A stretch of 64,000 bases of DNA from Paenibacillus gallinarum (GCF_014836635.1 NZ_JACSQL010000004.1:1-64000), one strand, 5' to 3'; shown: positions 53,180-62,256, numbered from the stretch's first letter. The notes: generated by a model from the sequence alone, not told the origin. Translations and numbers: made by a program.

Positions 53180-54295
53180 CTATTCTTTAGCAAAAATGAT
53201 GGTGATGCTTGTTCCTTCTTCAGGAGTAGAAGTGATGGTCAGCGTGCCGCCAACACTTCTTGCTCTTTCTTCCATACTAAAAAGGCCGACACCAGCTTCC
53301 CTGCCGGCTGCTCCAACGGTAAAGCCTTCTCCATTATCACTTATCGTGACGAGCAGCTTCGCTTCACGATCATCAATCGTGACTTTCGCTTCTTCTGCAT
53401 CGGCATGTTTGGCGATGTTGGTCAGCGCTTCTTGAATGATTCGATAGATCGCCAGTTCCAGGTTATGGGGCAGTCTACGACGTAAGTGACACTCAAAGCA
53501 GACATCAATTCCATAATAACCTATGAACTTCTCAATATAGGTACGGATCGCAGGAACAATACCAAGGTCGTCTAATACGGAAGGACGAAGCTGCCAGGCT
53601 AGACCTCTTACATCCTCGATGATCGCAGTCACCTGTTCACGCAAAGGTTGTAAGTCGGATTTACCAACCGATTCATTTGAAGTAAGTTGATCCAGCTGAA
53701 TTACGAGGGAGTAGAGGCTTTGCCCAATCCCATCATGCAGCTCTCTTGAGAAACGTTTCCGCTCCTCTTCTTGGATCCGAATGACTTTGGTCATCATGGA
53801 TTGCAGCTCGGCTTCTGTCTGCTTCAGTCTCGTTACTTCGTTACGAATCGCTAAATACTTTTTAGGTTTTCCTTGTTCATCCATTAGCGGCACGATCGTG
53901 GTATTTACCCAGTAGAATTTTCCGTCCTTGGTTGTATTGCGAATTTCCCCTTGCCATACCTTTCCTTCACGGATGGTCGTCCAAAGCTCCTTCATAAAAG
54001 CAGCATCGTGATATCCCGAATTGATAATACGATGATCCTGTCCGAGCAGTTCTTCTCTTGAGTACTTGGATATTTCGCAAAATTTATCATTTACATACTG
54101 AATTTTACCCTTTGTATCTGTCATAGCGACAATAGATGATTCATCTAGAGCAATCTTAAGATCGGTGAGCTCCTGGAGAGCGCTTTTCACTTCATCCTTC
54201 ACTGTATCATTCTCTATGTGGTGCTCTACTTCATTTACGAGTTTATCAATGGAATAGTTCTGAAAAGGAGATGTAAAGCTTTGGGTATCAGTCAT
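53180..54295 (-). CDS. PAS-domain sensor histidine kinase (NarL/NreB-type partner)
   Basis: 371 aa, soluble. A PAS domain at about 48-160 ([17 protein letters not shown], then a PAC-like [12 protein letters not shown]), then HisKA_3 with H187 in [11 protein letters not shown] and a HATPase_c domain ([17 protein letters not shown]). Staphylococcal NreB binds an iron-sulfur cluster through four PAS cysteines; only one Cys is seen in this PAS domain, so the oxygen-sensing mode differs or is absent. Overlaps the response-regulator gene by 8 bp. Third gene of the operon GAF protein, regulator, kinase. Confidence 0.88.
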   Translation of the reverse strand: MTDTQSFTSPFQNYSIDKLVNEVEHHIENDTVKDEVKSALQELTDLKIALDESSIVAMTDTKGKIQYVNDKFCEISKYSREELLGQDHRIINSGYHDAAFMKELWTTIREGKVWQGEIRNTTKDGKFYWVNTTIVPLMDEQGKPKKYLAIRNEVTRLKQTEAELQSMMTKVIRIQEEERKRFSRELHDGIGQSLYSLVIQLDQLTSNESVGKSDLQPLREQVTAIIEDVRGLAWQLRPSVLDDLGIVPAIRTYIEKFIGYYGIDVCFECHLRRRLPHNLELAIYRIIQEALTNIAKHADAEEAKVTIDDREAKLLVTISDNGEGFTVGAAGREAGVGLFSMEERARSVGGTLTITSTPEEGTSITIIFAKE

Positions 54296-54941
54296 AAGTC
54301 ATGAGCCCTTTCTTCATTGCTAGTTTGACGAGCTCTGGTCTGCTTTTTAGACCAAGTTTATCCATGAGATTACTCTTATGGGATTCAACCGTCTTGACGC
54401 TGATAATAAGCTGCTCGGCAATTTCCTTATTGGAATACCCTTTGGCGATCCAGGCCATAATCTCTTTTTCACGATCAGATAGAGTTTCAAAAGGACCCTC
54501 TGATTCTCCCCGGCGAATCATATCAGAGTATTCCTTCATTAGCTTCTTTGTTGCACTTGGATATAAATAGGCAGTCCCATCAGCCACAGAGCGAATCGCC
54601 GCTATGAGCTCTTCATGAGGAGCACTTTTGAGTATGTAGCCGGAAGCACCTGCGTGAATTGCTCGGAACAAATACTCCTCATCATCATGCATGGTTAGAA
54701 TCAATACGCCGACATGAGGCATTTTTTGTTTTAGTTCAGCGGTTGCAGTAAGGCCATCCTTGCCAGGGGGCATACTGAAATCCATGAGTACAACATCCGG
54801 ATTCAGCTCTTCCGCTTTGGCTATCGCTTCGTCTCCGTCTGCTGCATCTCCAATCACTTCAATCTCGTGTCTTCCTTGTAACAAAGCAGATAGTCCTGAG
54901 CGTACTACAATATGGTCGTCAGCAATCACGATACGAATCAA
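54288..54941 (-). CDS. NarL/LuxR-type response regulator
   Basis: 217 aa from TTG 54941 ([10 protein letters not shown]), with GGGAGG 8 bp upstream; the extended ORF adds a 25-residue non-homologous tail. Receiver domain (DD pair, phosphoacceptor D in [11 protein letters not shown], conserved K in LKSA), then the LuxR helix-turn-helix at about 148-205 ([44 protein letters not shown]). Stop overlaps the start of the kinase gene by 8 bp. Probable DNA-binding partner of that kinase. Confidence 0.92.
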   Translation of the reverse strand: MIRIVIADDHIVVRSGLSALLQGRHEIEVIGDAADGDEAIAKAEELNPDVVLMDFSMPPGKDGLTATAELKQKMPHVGVLILTMHDDEEYLFRAIHAGASGYILKSAPHEELIAAIRSVADGTAYLYPSATKKLMKEYSDMIRRGESEGPFETLSDREKEIMAWIAKGYSNKEIAEQLIISVKTVESHKSNLMDKLGLKSRPELVKLAMKKGLMTYD

Positions 54942-55075
54942 TTGGTTGTCCTCCCTTTCCTTTAAGGTCCGGTGTGATGTATTTAACATTTTACTACAGT
55001 TAGAGTAGGGCTGCACCGATCTTTAAGTAAAAAGAGAGCTAAACATTTGTTATTTTACATAATTGGTTCACCATG

Positions 55076-55531
55076 TTAGATCACATTCAGTATGTTTGTC
55101 ATAGAAGAGGAAAGTCGGCCCGCTTCACGTTGTACCACTTGGATCTCACTCGAATGAAAGGTGCGAGAATGGTTTCTTAGACCGGTGATAAGAATCCCAA
55201 CCGGTGTTTGATCCTGCAAGAGTGGAACGGAAATAATGCTAGTAAGCCGCTCTGCAAGTAGGAGGGGACAGGTACGAAACAGCAGAGAAGCATGGTCTGA
55301 AGCCATACTTGAGATAAAACTTCGGCCTGACTTAAAGACAGGGGCTGCAATACCTTCGTTTGTTTTAAATGCTAGTTTTGATGTGCGCTTACTGCGGCTT
55401 CCCGTCTGAAAGATGACATGCAGCTTTCCGTCTGTTTTGGAGAGGAGCAAGATGGCGGTGAAGTCTGCGTGTAGACTATGTTGCAGCTGCTCTACAATAT
55501 ACTCTTCTGCAGGGGATAAGCATTGCATCAT
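55076..55531 (-). CDS. GAF-domain protein, NreA-like position
   Basis: About 151 aa; start is uncertain among a run of GTG and ATG codons at 55528-55537, and ATG 55531 fits AAAGGA best. The whole protein is one GAF-like domain (IVEQLQHSLHADFTAILLLSK, then ISVPLLQDQTPVGILITGL). In staphylococci, NreA, a GAF nitrate sensor, precedes the NreB kinase and NreC regulator; here the GAF gene lies 134 bp upstream of the regulator-kinase pair, the same content in another order. A nitrate or NO-sensing role is inferred from this resemblance only. Confidence 0.75.
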   Translation of the reverse strand: MMQCLSPAEEYIVEQLQHSLHADFTAILLLSKTDGKLHVIFQTGSRSKRTSKLAFKTNEGIAAPVFKSGRSFISSMASDHASLLFRTCPLLLAERLTSIISVPLLQDQTPVGILITGLRNHSRTFHSSEIQVVQREAGRLSSSMTNILNVI

Positions 55532-55589
55532 CATCACATCCTTTGGTTTGATTTATGCAACTAAGATTACTCGTTTTCGAGAAACAGGC

Positions 55590-55605
55590 TGTGAAATATG
55601 TCACT
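55590..55605. promoter_or_regulatory. FNR/CRP-type binding site
   Basis: TGTGA-AATATG-TCACT, one base from the consensus TGTGA-N6-TCACA. It lies in the gap between the divergent GAF gene and the FNR-like regulator gene, 59 bp from the former and 122 bp from the latter. Confidence 0.7.
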
Positions 55606-55726
55606 AGATATCGGCTAAATTAGAAAGTTAGGGGAATTTTAGTACTTTTATCAGGTGATTCCCTGATCCGTAATATGGGGGGATTAAGTACAATAGAGAT
55701 ATTAGAAGAGCGAGGGGCGATTTAAG

Positions 55727-56476
55727 ATGACATTAGTATTAGCCAGAAGAGGACGTGAGGTAGAGGTGACCATGTGCGGAGGGAATGAGACTAGCCAAGG
55801 GGAAGCTGAACTGAAAAAGGGTCTCCAAGGTCTGATGCAACTTAAATCGATCAATGTCGGGGATCGACTGTTTTATGAAGGTGATGAGGTAGAGGCGCTG
55901 TACTACATGAAGTCGGGGCGTGTGAAGCTGACAAAGACGAATGAGGACGGAAAAGAGATTATTCTTTCGTTTATGCAGGCAGATGATCTGGTAGGGGAAT
56001 TCGGAGGAATCGAAGGAGAATTTCACGGATTTGAGGCAGAGGTGGTAGAAGGGGGCATGGTGGGTGTCATTATGGTCCGGAATCTAGAGATCTACCTAAG
56101 CCAAAACGGAGAGATGGCCCTGGAATTTATTCGCTTAATGGGAACTGCACAGCGTATACTACAATATAAACTGCGCGACCTTTTGATGAATGGTAAAGCG
56201 GGTGCGCTCGCTTCGGTACTCGTAAGAGCATGTAACAGTTATGGGAAAATGACGCCCGAAGGCGTACTAATCACTAAAAAACTGAATCATGCAGATATTG
56301 CTGAGCTTATTGGAGCAACGAGAGAGAATGTAACGAAGACGCTGAGTGGTTGGAAAGAACAAGGGATCGTAGAAGTATCGCAGGGACGAATTCTTGTTCG
56401 TGAACTGAGTGCGCTGCATCAGATCTGCGGCTGCCCGGCAGGGAATCTTTGCTCGTCGAAAATTTGCCGGATGTAA
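55727..56476 (+). CDS. fnr: FNR/CRP-family regulator with C-terminal cysteine cluster
   Basis: 249 aa. N-terminal cyclic-nucleotide-binding-type barrel (about 35-145), long dimer helix, and a winged helix-turn-helix at about 180-230 (ADIAELIGATRENVTKTLSGW), whose R-E-x-x-x-K pattern fits a TGTGA-type site. The C-terminus has C234, C236, C242 and C247, resembling the C-terminal iron-sulfur site of Bacillus FNR rather than the N-terminal one of E. coli. An [Fe-S] oxygen sensor is likely. ATG 55727 has GAGGGG 10 bp upstream. The box at 55590-55605 suggests autocontrol and control of the divergent GAF operon. Confidence 0.88.
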   Translation: MTLVLARRGREVEVTMCGGNETSQGEAELKKGLQGLMQLKSINVGDRLFYEGDEVEALYYMKSGRVKLTKTNEDGKEIILSFMQADDLVGEFGGIEGEFHGFEAEVVEGGMVGVIMVRNLEIYLSQNGEMALEFIRLMGTAQRILQYKLRDLLMNGKAGALASVLVRACNSYGKMTPEGVLITKKLNHADIAELIGATRENVTKTLSGWKEQGIVEVSQGRILVRELSALHQICGCPAGNLCSSKICRM

Positions 56477-56499
56477 CTTAACGGATCATAGCGCAAATA

Positions 56500-56525
56500 A
56501 AAAAGACACCTGCTGGTGTCTTTTT
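56500..56525 (+). terminator. Intrinsic terminator after the FNR-like gene
   Basis: AAAAAGACACC-TGCT-GGTGTCTTTTT, perfect stem with T-tail. Confidence 0.95.
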
Positions 56526-56576
56526 CTATGTTTTTATTCTAGAAAGAGCATATAGCTCCTCTACAATAGAATGGAA

Positions 56577-56732
56577 TTAATTATTTGAGACCAGCTTGCT
56601 GGAAGGATAAGTATAGGACAACTTACGTACAATTTCTTTTTGCCATTTTTCATCGCCAATGGACACTGCCAGATTGAGAAGGTCCAAGTAATCGTCAAGT
56701 TTCAAATTCGTTTTGGTTGCCGATATGTTCAT
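56577..56732 (-). CDS. Small protein (51 aa) with a Fur-box promoter
   Basis: ATG 56732 opens MNISATKTNLKLDDYLDLLN, ending SSKLVSNN and TAA. It has AAGGACAG 3-9 bp upstream and GGGGA further up. A predicted amphipathic helix, LDDYLDLLNLAVSIG, is followed by DEKWQKEIVRKL. No membrane segment or Cys. The Fur box at 56792-56810 lies 60 bp upstream, in the promoter region, implying induction on iron limitation. In Bacillus, small Fur-controlled proteins (FbpA/B/C) help an sRNA to spare iron; this one is not recognisably one of them. Confidence 0.6.
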   Translation of the reverse strand: MNISATKTNLKLDDYLDLLNLAVSIGDEKWQKEIVRKLSYTYPSSKLVSNN

Positions 56733-56791
56733 TCTGTCCTTAAGTCCCCTTTATAATAAAATGTGCAGGTTATCTACGTTAGACAACTCAC

Positions 56792-56810
56792 AATAATGAT
56801 AATCATTATC
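56792..56810. promoter_or_regulatory. Fur box
   Basis: AATAATGATAATCATTATC, 18 of 19 positions of the Fur consensus (GATAATGATAATCATTATC). It lies between the divergent-looking small gene at 56577-56732 (promoter side) and the 3' end of the gene at 56852-57160. Confidence 0.88.
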
Positions 56811-56851
56811 AATAATTTTATTATGCATGGTTTCTCTTGGAAATGCAAACA

Positions 56852-57160
56852 TTACTCGTTATTTTTCTTTACTTTTTTAGGAAGAAGTAAATAAGTGATG
56901 ATGAGAAAGGGGATGTAGATCCCTAAAAAGGCAGCAGGAATAAGTAGCATCGGGTCTAGCAAAATATGATGGACCTGAGTAGTGAACGTAGTTCCGCTCG
57001 CATTGGTATGATAAACAGCGAGCAGAAGTGAAATACCCGCAAGATAAATGCAGAACAACGCGATAAAGTGTAACAGGCGCTGCAAAGGTTTATATAGTAA
57101 CGAAAGTCCGCTCAGTACGAAGGGAAATAGAATAAAGCCAGCAATTATAAATGTGTTCAC
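56852..57160 (-). CDS. Small three-helix membrane protein of unknown function
   Basis: 102 aa, start GTG 57160, with AAGGAGG about 11 bp upstream. Hydrophobic segments at about 3-24, 31-52 and 68-92, basic C-terminus (LLPKKVKKNNE). No recognised domain or motif. It ends 42 bp before the Fur box on its downstream side, so that box more likely serves the 51-aa gene beyond. It starts 75 bp after the amino-acid binding-protein gene and may be in the same transcript. Confidence 0.7.
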   Translation of the reverse strand: MNTFIIAGFILFPFVLSGLSLLYKPLQRLLHFIALFCIYLAGISLLLAVYHTNASGTTFTTQVHHILLDPMLLIPAAFLGIYIPFLIITYLLLPKKVKKNNE

Positions 57161-57235
57161 GTGAGTAAGTCCTCCTTTTTGTTAGAAGTATGGACAGTTT
57201 CATGGAGACGCATACTAATTGGCTTCACTAGAGGG

Positions 57236-58060
57236 CTATTCAATCCATTTCTCATAGAGTTTCGTATACTCTCCACTTTCTTTCAATTCCTTCAGCATTT
57301 CGTTAACGGTATCCACCATCTTTTGGTCGCCTTTATGAATGGCTATGCTGTAAGACTCATTTGTGAAAAGCCCGCCGACCATTTCAAAGTTAGCATCTTC
57401 GCGCATCATCCCAAGCAGAATGGAATTATCCGCTGTGAGCACATCTCCTTGCTCAGACTTAAGAGCAGCAAATGCTTCTTGATAGTCATTATATTCGACG
57501 ACATTTGATTCAGGTGCCTTATCTTTTATACTTTTCACTGAAGTAGAGCCCTCTACAGCGATCACCGTAGTATCGGAGGATAAAGAGTCTAATCCCCTAA
57601 TCGGGCTGCCCTTTGGTACGAGGAGAGATTGACCGGCATAGAAGTAAACATCACTAAAATCGACTTCCTTTTTACGATCTTCCGTAACCGACATTGCCGC
57701 AATAATGACATCAATTTGTCCATCCTTTAACAGGGGGATTTGTGTGCTGGAAGTAACCTCTTTTAATTCTACTTTTGTTTCATCCCCGAGAATTTTTTTA
57801 GCGAGTGTTCTTGCCATGTCAATATCGAGCCCTTCTACCTTGCCCGATTTAGAATCTTTTAGTCCGAACAGGCGCGTATCGAATCGAACCCCAGCAATTA
57901 CTTTCCCGCGCTCTTGAATAACTTCGATAGTGTCAAATACTTCTGCTGGATCAACAGTTTCATCAGATAAATCCGAGTTATTGCATCCTGAGAGAAGTAT
58001 GGTAAAAGAAGAAAGCAGGAACAAGAACAGCAATTTTGTCGCTATTTTGTTCATTACCAT
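57236..58060 (-). CDS. Amino-acid ABC transporter substrate-binding lipoprotein
   Basis: 274 aa. Lipobox LLSGC, then the family 3 solute-binding fold (Pfam SBP_bac_3): VIAGVRFDTRLFG, 'GLDIDMARTLAKKI', KEVTSSTQIPLLKDGQIDVIIAAMS and FSDVYFYAGQSL. This pattern is that of glutamine/glutamate/cystine-type importers; the specific amino acid is not clear. ATG 58060 has AAGGAG 9 bp upstream. No permease or ATPase gene adjoins it, so it is an orphan here. The leader (58061-58357) contains a GCCGG/CCGGC hairpin (58104-58121) but no recognised riboswitch. Confidence 0.9.
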   Translation of the reverse strand: MVMNKIATKLLFLFLLSSFTILLSGCNNSDLSDETVDPAEVFDTIEVIQERGKVIAGVRFDTRLFGLKDSKSGKVEGLDIDMARTLAKKILGDETKVELKEVTSSTQIPLLKDGQIDVIIAAMSVTEDRKKEVDFSDVYFYAGQSLLVPKGSPIRGLDSLSSDTTVIAVEGSTSVKSIKDKAPESNVVEYNDYQEAFAALKSEQGDVLTADNSILLGMMREDANFEMVGGLFTNESYSIAIHKGDQKMVDTVNEMLKELKESGEYTKLYEKWIE

Positions 58061-58357
58061 GAAACTCAGCTCCTTATGTTTAGGCTGGATACTCAGAAAA
58101 TAAGCCGGCTTAGGAACCGGCGGAATAATTTTTGTGTTTAAAAAGGTACATAATCCAAATAGGAAATATATAGTAAATACAACTAAGATAATACAACACC
58201 TTTTGGGATCAGAGCAATGCTTATGTCAAGTAAGATCAAACATAGATGGTTGCTCCCTTTCGTTTATAAGTGGGAATATTCAGGGATGAGTTATGAACGA
58301 ATTCATATAGGGTAATTTGTAACAAGTGAAACTGTTTAGCAGAAAGAAGGGGAACAA

Positions 58358-59122
58358 ATGATTAAAATTGTACTGGTTCGCCATGGTCAAAGTGAATGGA
58401 ATTTGGAGAATCGTTTTACAGGCTGGACCGATGTCGATTTGTCGGAAGCCGGGCTTGAAGAGGCGAGGCAGGCAGGACTCATTCTGAAGCAAAATGGGTA
58501 TGTATTTGATGAAGCATATACATCATATCTCAAGCGCGCGATTCGCACATTAGGAATTATTCTTCATGAAATGGATATGATGTGGATCCCTGTCTATAAG
58601 ACATGGAAACTGAATGAACGGCACTATGGAGCTTTACAAGGACTTAATAAAGCAGAAACAGCCGTAAAGTATGGAGAGAAGCAGGTATTATCCTGGCGTC
58701 GATCTATTGATGTGCGTCCTCCTGAGCTTTCCCTGGATGATCCTAGATATGAAGCCTCCCTTCCACAGTACCGAGCGATGAAGGAAGGAGAATATCCGCG
58801 CACCGAAAATTTACTTGATACCGAGGAGCGGGTGCTGGATTACTGGAAGGAACGGATTACACCAGGTCTCAGCTCGGGCAAGCATATTATTATTGCAGCT
58901 CATGGAAATACGCTGCGTTCTTTAATTCAGCATTTAGATCACCTTGAAGGAGATAGTCTTATCGATCTGAATATTCCAACCGGAATACCGCTGGTTTATG
59001 AACTGGATGAAGAGCTAAAGCCAATTCGTCATTACTATCTGGGTATGGAAGGACCTCTCCCAGCGGGAATTATTCCAAAACATATAAGTAAAGAGAGTAC
59101 AACGAAAGGACCTCCAGCATAA
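58358..59122 (+). CDS. gpmA: 2,3-bisphosphoglycerate-dependent phosphoglycerate mutase
   Basis: 254 aa. Interconverts 3- and 2-phosphoglycerate in glycolysis. [10 protein letters not shown] (phospho-His at 9-12) and the second catalytic histidine in [10 protein letters not shown], plus '[10 protein letters not shown]', '[10 protein letters not shown]' and [13 protein letters not shown], are diagnostic of the dPGM family. ATG 58358 has AAGGGG about 8 bp upstream. Monocistronic by spacing. Confidence 0.95.
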   Translation: MIKIVLVRHGQSEWNLENRFTGWTDVDLSEAGLEEARQAGLILKQNGYVFDEAYTSYLKRAIRTLGIILHEMDMMWIPVYKTWKLNERHYGALQGLNKAETAVKYGEKQVLSWRRSIDVRPPELSLDDPRYEASLPQYRAMKEGEYPRTENLLDTEERVLDYWKERITPGLSSGKHIIIAAHGNTLRSLIQHLDHLEGDSLIDLNIPTGIPLVYELDEELKPIRHYYLGMEGPLPAGIIPKHISKESTTKGPPA

Positions 59123-59237
59123 TAATGAGGTTCTTTTAAAAGTGGACAAGGTAGAGCGGACCATATAAAATGGAGCTTATCCTATTTTTATTCATGATAT
59201 AAATCAGGGTAGGATCATATAGAATGGAGGGACTTAC

Positions 59238-59453
59238 ATGAACCGTTATTTGTTCGAATATGAACTAATATCTACTGGATTCATAAGTGAATTCAGCTGG
59301 GTTGCCGAATCAGAAGAGAAGGCAAGAGATGCGATTCGTGATCGGATTGCCGACCTCGAATTTACGGAAATAGAAGATGTAATTGTAGGGAATCTCCTGA
59401 AAATAATGGATGCCTCAGGCCATATTGAAGAGTGTGAAAGTTGTGCTTCTTAA
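59238..59453 (+). CDS. Small uncharacterised protein (71 aa)
   Basis: ATG 59238 has TGGAGGG 8 bp upstream. Acidic, with a CESC motif near the C-terminus that could bind a metal or form a disulfide, and the segment SEEKARDAIRDRIADLEFTE predicted helical. No family recognised. Followed by a clear terminator at 59471, which supports it as a real gene. Confidence 0.65.
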   Translation: MNRYLFEYELISTGFISEFSWVAESEEKARDAIRDRIADLEFTEIEDVIVGNLLKIMDASGHIEECESCAS

Positions 59454-59470
59454 GTCTTTATAACATGATT

Positions 59471-59504
59471 AAAGAGGAGGCTCTCTATAGAGGTCTCCTC
59501 TTTT
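59471..59504. terminator. Terminator
   Basis: AAAGAGGAG-CTCT/AGAG-CTCCTCTTTT, a long stem with TTTT tail. Lies between convergent genes, A-run on the other side. Confidence 0.85.
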
Positions 59505-59528
59505 GATATTTATCCTATTTTATCGTAT

Positions 59529-59990
59529 TTATTTTTCATTCTTTTCTTGTTCATGTTGTTCTACTATTTCATGGATTTCAGACTCTAAGGCCTGAACCGT
59601 GTTTTTATCGAGGTTCTGCAATGGTTGTGGATGAAACCACTGTATCTCCCCATTATGTACCAAACCTTTGTAATCCTCACCTTGTACATGAATACATATT
59701 TTATGACGCTCATGCGGAGTATCCTCAAATACAGGTGTGATTTCTATATCCTGAATATCATTTAAAACGAGATAATGCTGCATAAAGGAATGTACTGTTG
59801 CTTCAATACGTTCTACTGTACTTTCATCAAGTAATTGTATAGGGCTAGGGTTAAGCCATTGAATTTCTTCATTATGATAATGTCCTTTGAATTCTTGTTC
59901 TTTCACCTTAAAAGTGAATGCCAGACGCTCATGCAAACGGTTTTCGAATACTTTCTCTACCTCAAAATCTTCAATTTTATTATCAGGCAT
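59529..59990 (-). CDS. Uncharacterised protein with an internal duplication (153 aa)
   Basis: Two tandem homologous domains of about 70 residues. The first has HERLAFTFKVK..E.KGHYHNEEIQWLNPSP, the second HERHKICIHVQGEDYKGLVHNGEIQWFHPQP; both then have an L-D-x-x-T-V-x-x-x-E pattern. Soluble, acidic. Resembles a small beta-rich family of unknown function in bacilli. ATG 59990, with GAGGGGA 7 bp upstream. The gene stands alone. Confidence 0.7.
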   Translation of the reverse strand: MPDNKIEDFEVEKVFENRLHERLAFTFKVKEQEFKGHYHNEEIQWLNPSPIQLLDESTVERIEATVHSFMQHYLVLNDIQDIEITPVFEDTPHERHKICIHVQGEDYKGLVHNGEIQWFHPQPLQNLDKNTVQALESEIHEIVEQHEQEKNEK

Positions 59991-60524
59991 AATAATATTC
60001 CCCTCTCAATGAAAATTCATGTAATCACTTAACACCAAATGCTGATCAACGAATCGCCGTGAATCAGATAATTAGGATGGAATAGAAAATAAAAATCTTG
60101 TTCACCAATACGTTTATTTCTTCATGTCTCACTTGCTTACAAATTCATATTACCTTTGCTAAATGAGAATAAAGAAAGAGCAACATTAGAATTTAATGAG
60201 AAAAGAAGGAAAGTCTTCTTAAGAATTCTTTCTTGAGCTTATTATAGGGTTCCCCCCTTCGCACGTCTAGTGAAAGCGTTGTCTTTTTGGATAAATCGTA
60301 CTTTACATACATAAAAGAAGATGGGGACTGAGGGCTAAAGTAGGATTATTAATTTCGTATAGAGCTGAAAGTAACATCGTTTTAGTGAGCTTGAATATAG
60401 CAGGTTTGGAATATAACGATTGTGGTGATAAGATGAATACTAACCTTAGCATATCGTGGAATATTTTGAGTAAATAATGTCAGTAAATGAAAGTTAAGAT
60501 ATATATACAAAGGAGTCTAGAAAT
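59991..60524. other. Gene-free stretch with a possible cre site
   Basis: No ORF of note. The sequence TGAAAGCGTTGTCT at 60271-60284 is one mismatch from the CcpA cre consensus, but no promoter or operon supports it. The rest is AT-rich with no strong repeat. Confidence 0.4.
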
Positions 60525-61775
60525 ATGGTTAAACAGACAAAAAAAGCAGCAACATGGTCCTTGGTCATTATGGGAGCGGGGTTTGCTGCCTCCTTGCCTT
60601 TTCATGGAAGCATAACCGGGAAGATTTTCATTGGGGCGTTTGAAGCGGGCCTCGTGGGGGGATTGGCAGACTGGTTTGCAGTCACCGCATTATTTCGCCA
60701 TCCTCTCGGTTTAAAGATCCCGCACACTGCACTGCTTCCCAAAAATCGGGATAAGATGACTGATGGCTTGGTATCCGCTGTAGAGAATAATTTACTGAAC
60801 AAAGAAAGTATCTCCGCTAAAATATCAGGGATGCCGATCAGTGAAATGATCCTTGAAATGGCCGAGAAAGAACTGCATTCAAAGGGAACGAAGGATGCAA
60901 TTGATATTCTCGCTAAACGGATTGTAGCTACGCTGCCTCTTGAACGTATTGCTCCACTCGTGGCAAACGAAATGAAACGTCAGATGGGACAAGTGGACGT
61001 ATCTTCATTGCTAGCCAAAGCAGAACAGCAGATTACCAGCAAAGGCTACGATAAAATTGCACTTGATTACGGACTGGACCAAGCTGAAGCATGGCTTATG
61101 AAACCGGAAGCATTATATACACTTGGCGAAGTCGGTATGAAGGCTCTGAACTCGGTGCAAGTGAACGGGCTTATGCAATTTGCCATGAATGCACTTATGG
61201 GTTATCTCAATGAAGAGCGTCTTGGCGGAATTCTTCAGCGTTTCTTATACGAACAGGTTCAGGATCTGAAATATGAGGGACATCCCAATCGTCATCAGGT
61301 ATTAGCCGGTATACGGGGACAGCTGGTCAGACTGGCTCATTCAGACAAAGTGGTCTCAGGGCTGAGTGATTGGAAAGACTCGCTTCTTGAAAATTGGGAT
61401 GCGGAGATGACCGTGTTACATAAAATGCAGGAGCTACGCGATCAGGCACTTGTATATATGGAAGATGGAAAATATGTATCAGAGCACGTTCTCCCTATCA
61501 TTGAATCCCTTATTTCCGAAGTGAAGGCTAATGATGAATGGATACAGCGTATTAATCAGAAAATCGTAAACAGTGTCACAAACCTAGTAGAACGCAACCA
61601 TTCCAAAATCGGAACACTGGTAAGAGAAAATGTAGATCGAATGGATAATGAAACGTTGATCGAAATGATCGAAGATAAGGTGGGACAGGATCTGCAGTGG
61701 ATTCGGATTAATGGGGCAGTTACCGGATTCTTGATTGGTGTTGTACTCACCGTTCTTCAAATCCTTCTTGTATGA
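60525..61775 (+). CDS. DUF445 membrane protein (YjiN-like)
   Basis: 416 aa. An N-terminal membrane segment (about 12-30), the conserved GLVGGLADWFAVTALFRHPLG block and a C-terminal membrane segment (about 395-415, GFLIGVVLTVLQILLV) are family features, the middle is mostly helical (ALLPKNRDKM...GLVSAVENN). Function is not established for the family; often linked to membrane or envelope maintenance. ATG 60525 has AAGGAG 10 bp upstream. The following glycosylase gene starts 16 bp after its stop. Confidence 0.92.
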   Translation: MVKQTKKAATWSLVIMGAGFAASLPFHGSITGKIFIGAFEAGLVGGLADWFAVTALFRHPLGLKIPHTALLPKNRDKMTDGLVSAVENNLLNKESISAKISGMPISEMILEMAEKELHSKGTKDAIDILAKRIVATLPLERIAPLVANEMKRQMGQVDVSSLLAKAEQQITSKGYDKIALDYGLDQAEAWLMKPEALYTLGEVGMKALNSVQVNGLMQFAMNALMGYLNEERLGGILQRFLYEQVQDLKYEGHPNRHQVLAGIRGQLVRLAHSDKVVSGLSDWKDSLLENWDAEMTVLHKMQELRDQALVYMEDGKYVSEHVLPIIESLISEVKANDEWIQRINQKIVNSVTNLVERNHSKIGTLVRENVDRMDNETLIEMIEDKVGQDLQWIRINGAVTGFLIGVVLTVLQILLV

Positions 61776-61791
61776 GGAAGGGGCTCATATA

Positions 61792-62190
61792 ATGCGCCTA
61801 TGGCATGAAGACTTAATTGGAAAACTTCCCAGAGCTCAGCTGCTCGGTCAGCATCGTGAGTGCTGTGCGCTCCGCGGAAAAGGCTGGGGGAAGAAGCACG
61901 CTACCGTAAATTATGTTTTTGAATATCACCCCATGAAATTAGTTAGATATCATCTGCTAATTATTGAAGAAATGAAAAACCGGGGGTACAACGTCGATAT
62001 TCTATGGGAAGACCCGCTGTATCGTGGAAAGCAGAGCGAGCGATGGGAAGAAGAATTCATTGCTTCACTTGATGAATATGGCCGTTACGACGAACATGAC
62101 GATGCCTATATGGAAGAATGTACGCAGAACCTGGCTTCAAAAGGGATTCATATTATTATAGCGGAAAAGGATCAAGGATCGGCTATATAG
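61792..62190 (+). CDS. DenV-like pyrimidine-dimer DNA glycosylase/AP lyase
   Basis: 132 aa from ATG 61792 (MRLWHEDLI); the GAGGAAGGGG site is 8 bp upstream, and earlier codons overlap the DUF445 gene. The Pyr_excise family (T4 endonuclease V fold) is seen in LPRAQLLGQHRECCALRG.GWGKKHATVNYVFEYHP..L..YH...I.EM..RGY. The family cuts DNA at UV pyrimidine dimers; whether this diverged bacterial member does so is inferred. Probably co-transcribed with the DUF445 gene. Cys pair CC at about 24-25 is of unknown role. Confidence 0.8.
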   Translation: MRLWHEDLIGKLPRAQLLGQHRECCALRGKGWGKKHATVNYVFEYHPMKLVRYHLLIIEEMKNRGYNVDILWEDPLYRGKQSERWEEEFIASLDEYGRYDEHDDAYMEECTQNLASKGIHIIIAEKDQGSAI

Positions 62191-62201
62191 ATAACAATAA
62201 A

Positions 62202-62238
62202 GAAAGCAGATCTCATCGAATGGTAGAGGTCTGCTTTT
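62202..62238. terminator. Terminator
   Basis: AAAGCAGA-CTC pairs with GAG-TCTGCTTT, then TGTTG. Separates the glycosylase gene from the convergent two-component operon. Confidence 0.85.
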
Positions 62239-62256
62239 GTTGTATTCTTTTATGAG

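Noticed and set aside
58061..58357. Riboswitch in the leader of the amino-acid binding-protein gene
   Set aside because: One GCCGG/CCGGC hairpin only; no conserved T-box, lysine or other aptamer core was found.
60271..60284. cre site controlling the DUF445 gene
   Set aside because: No nearby promoter, and the gene is not a catabolic one; kept only as a low-confidence note.
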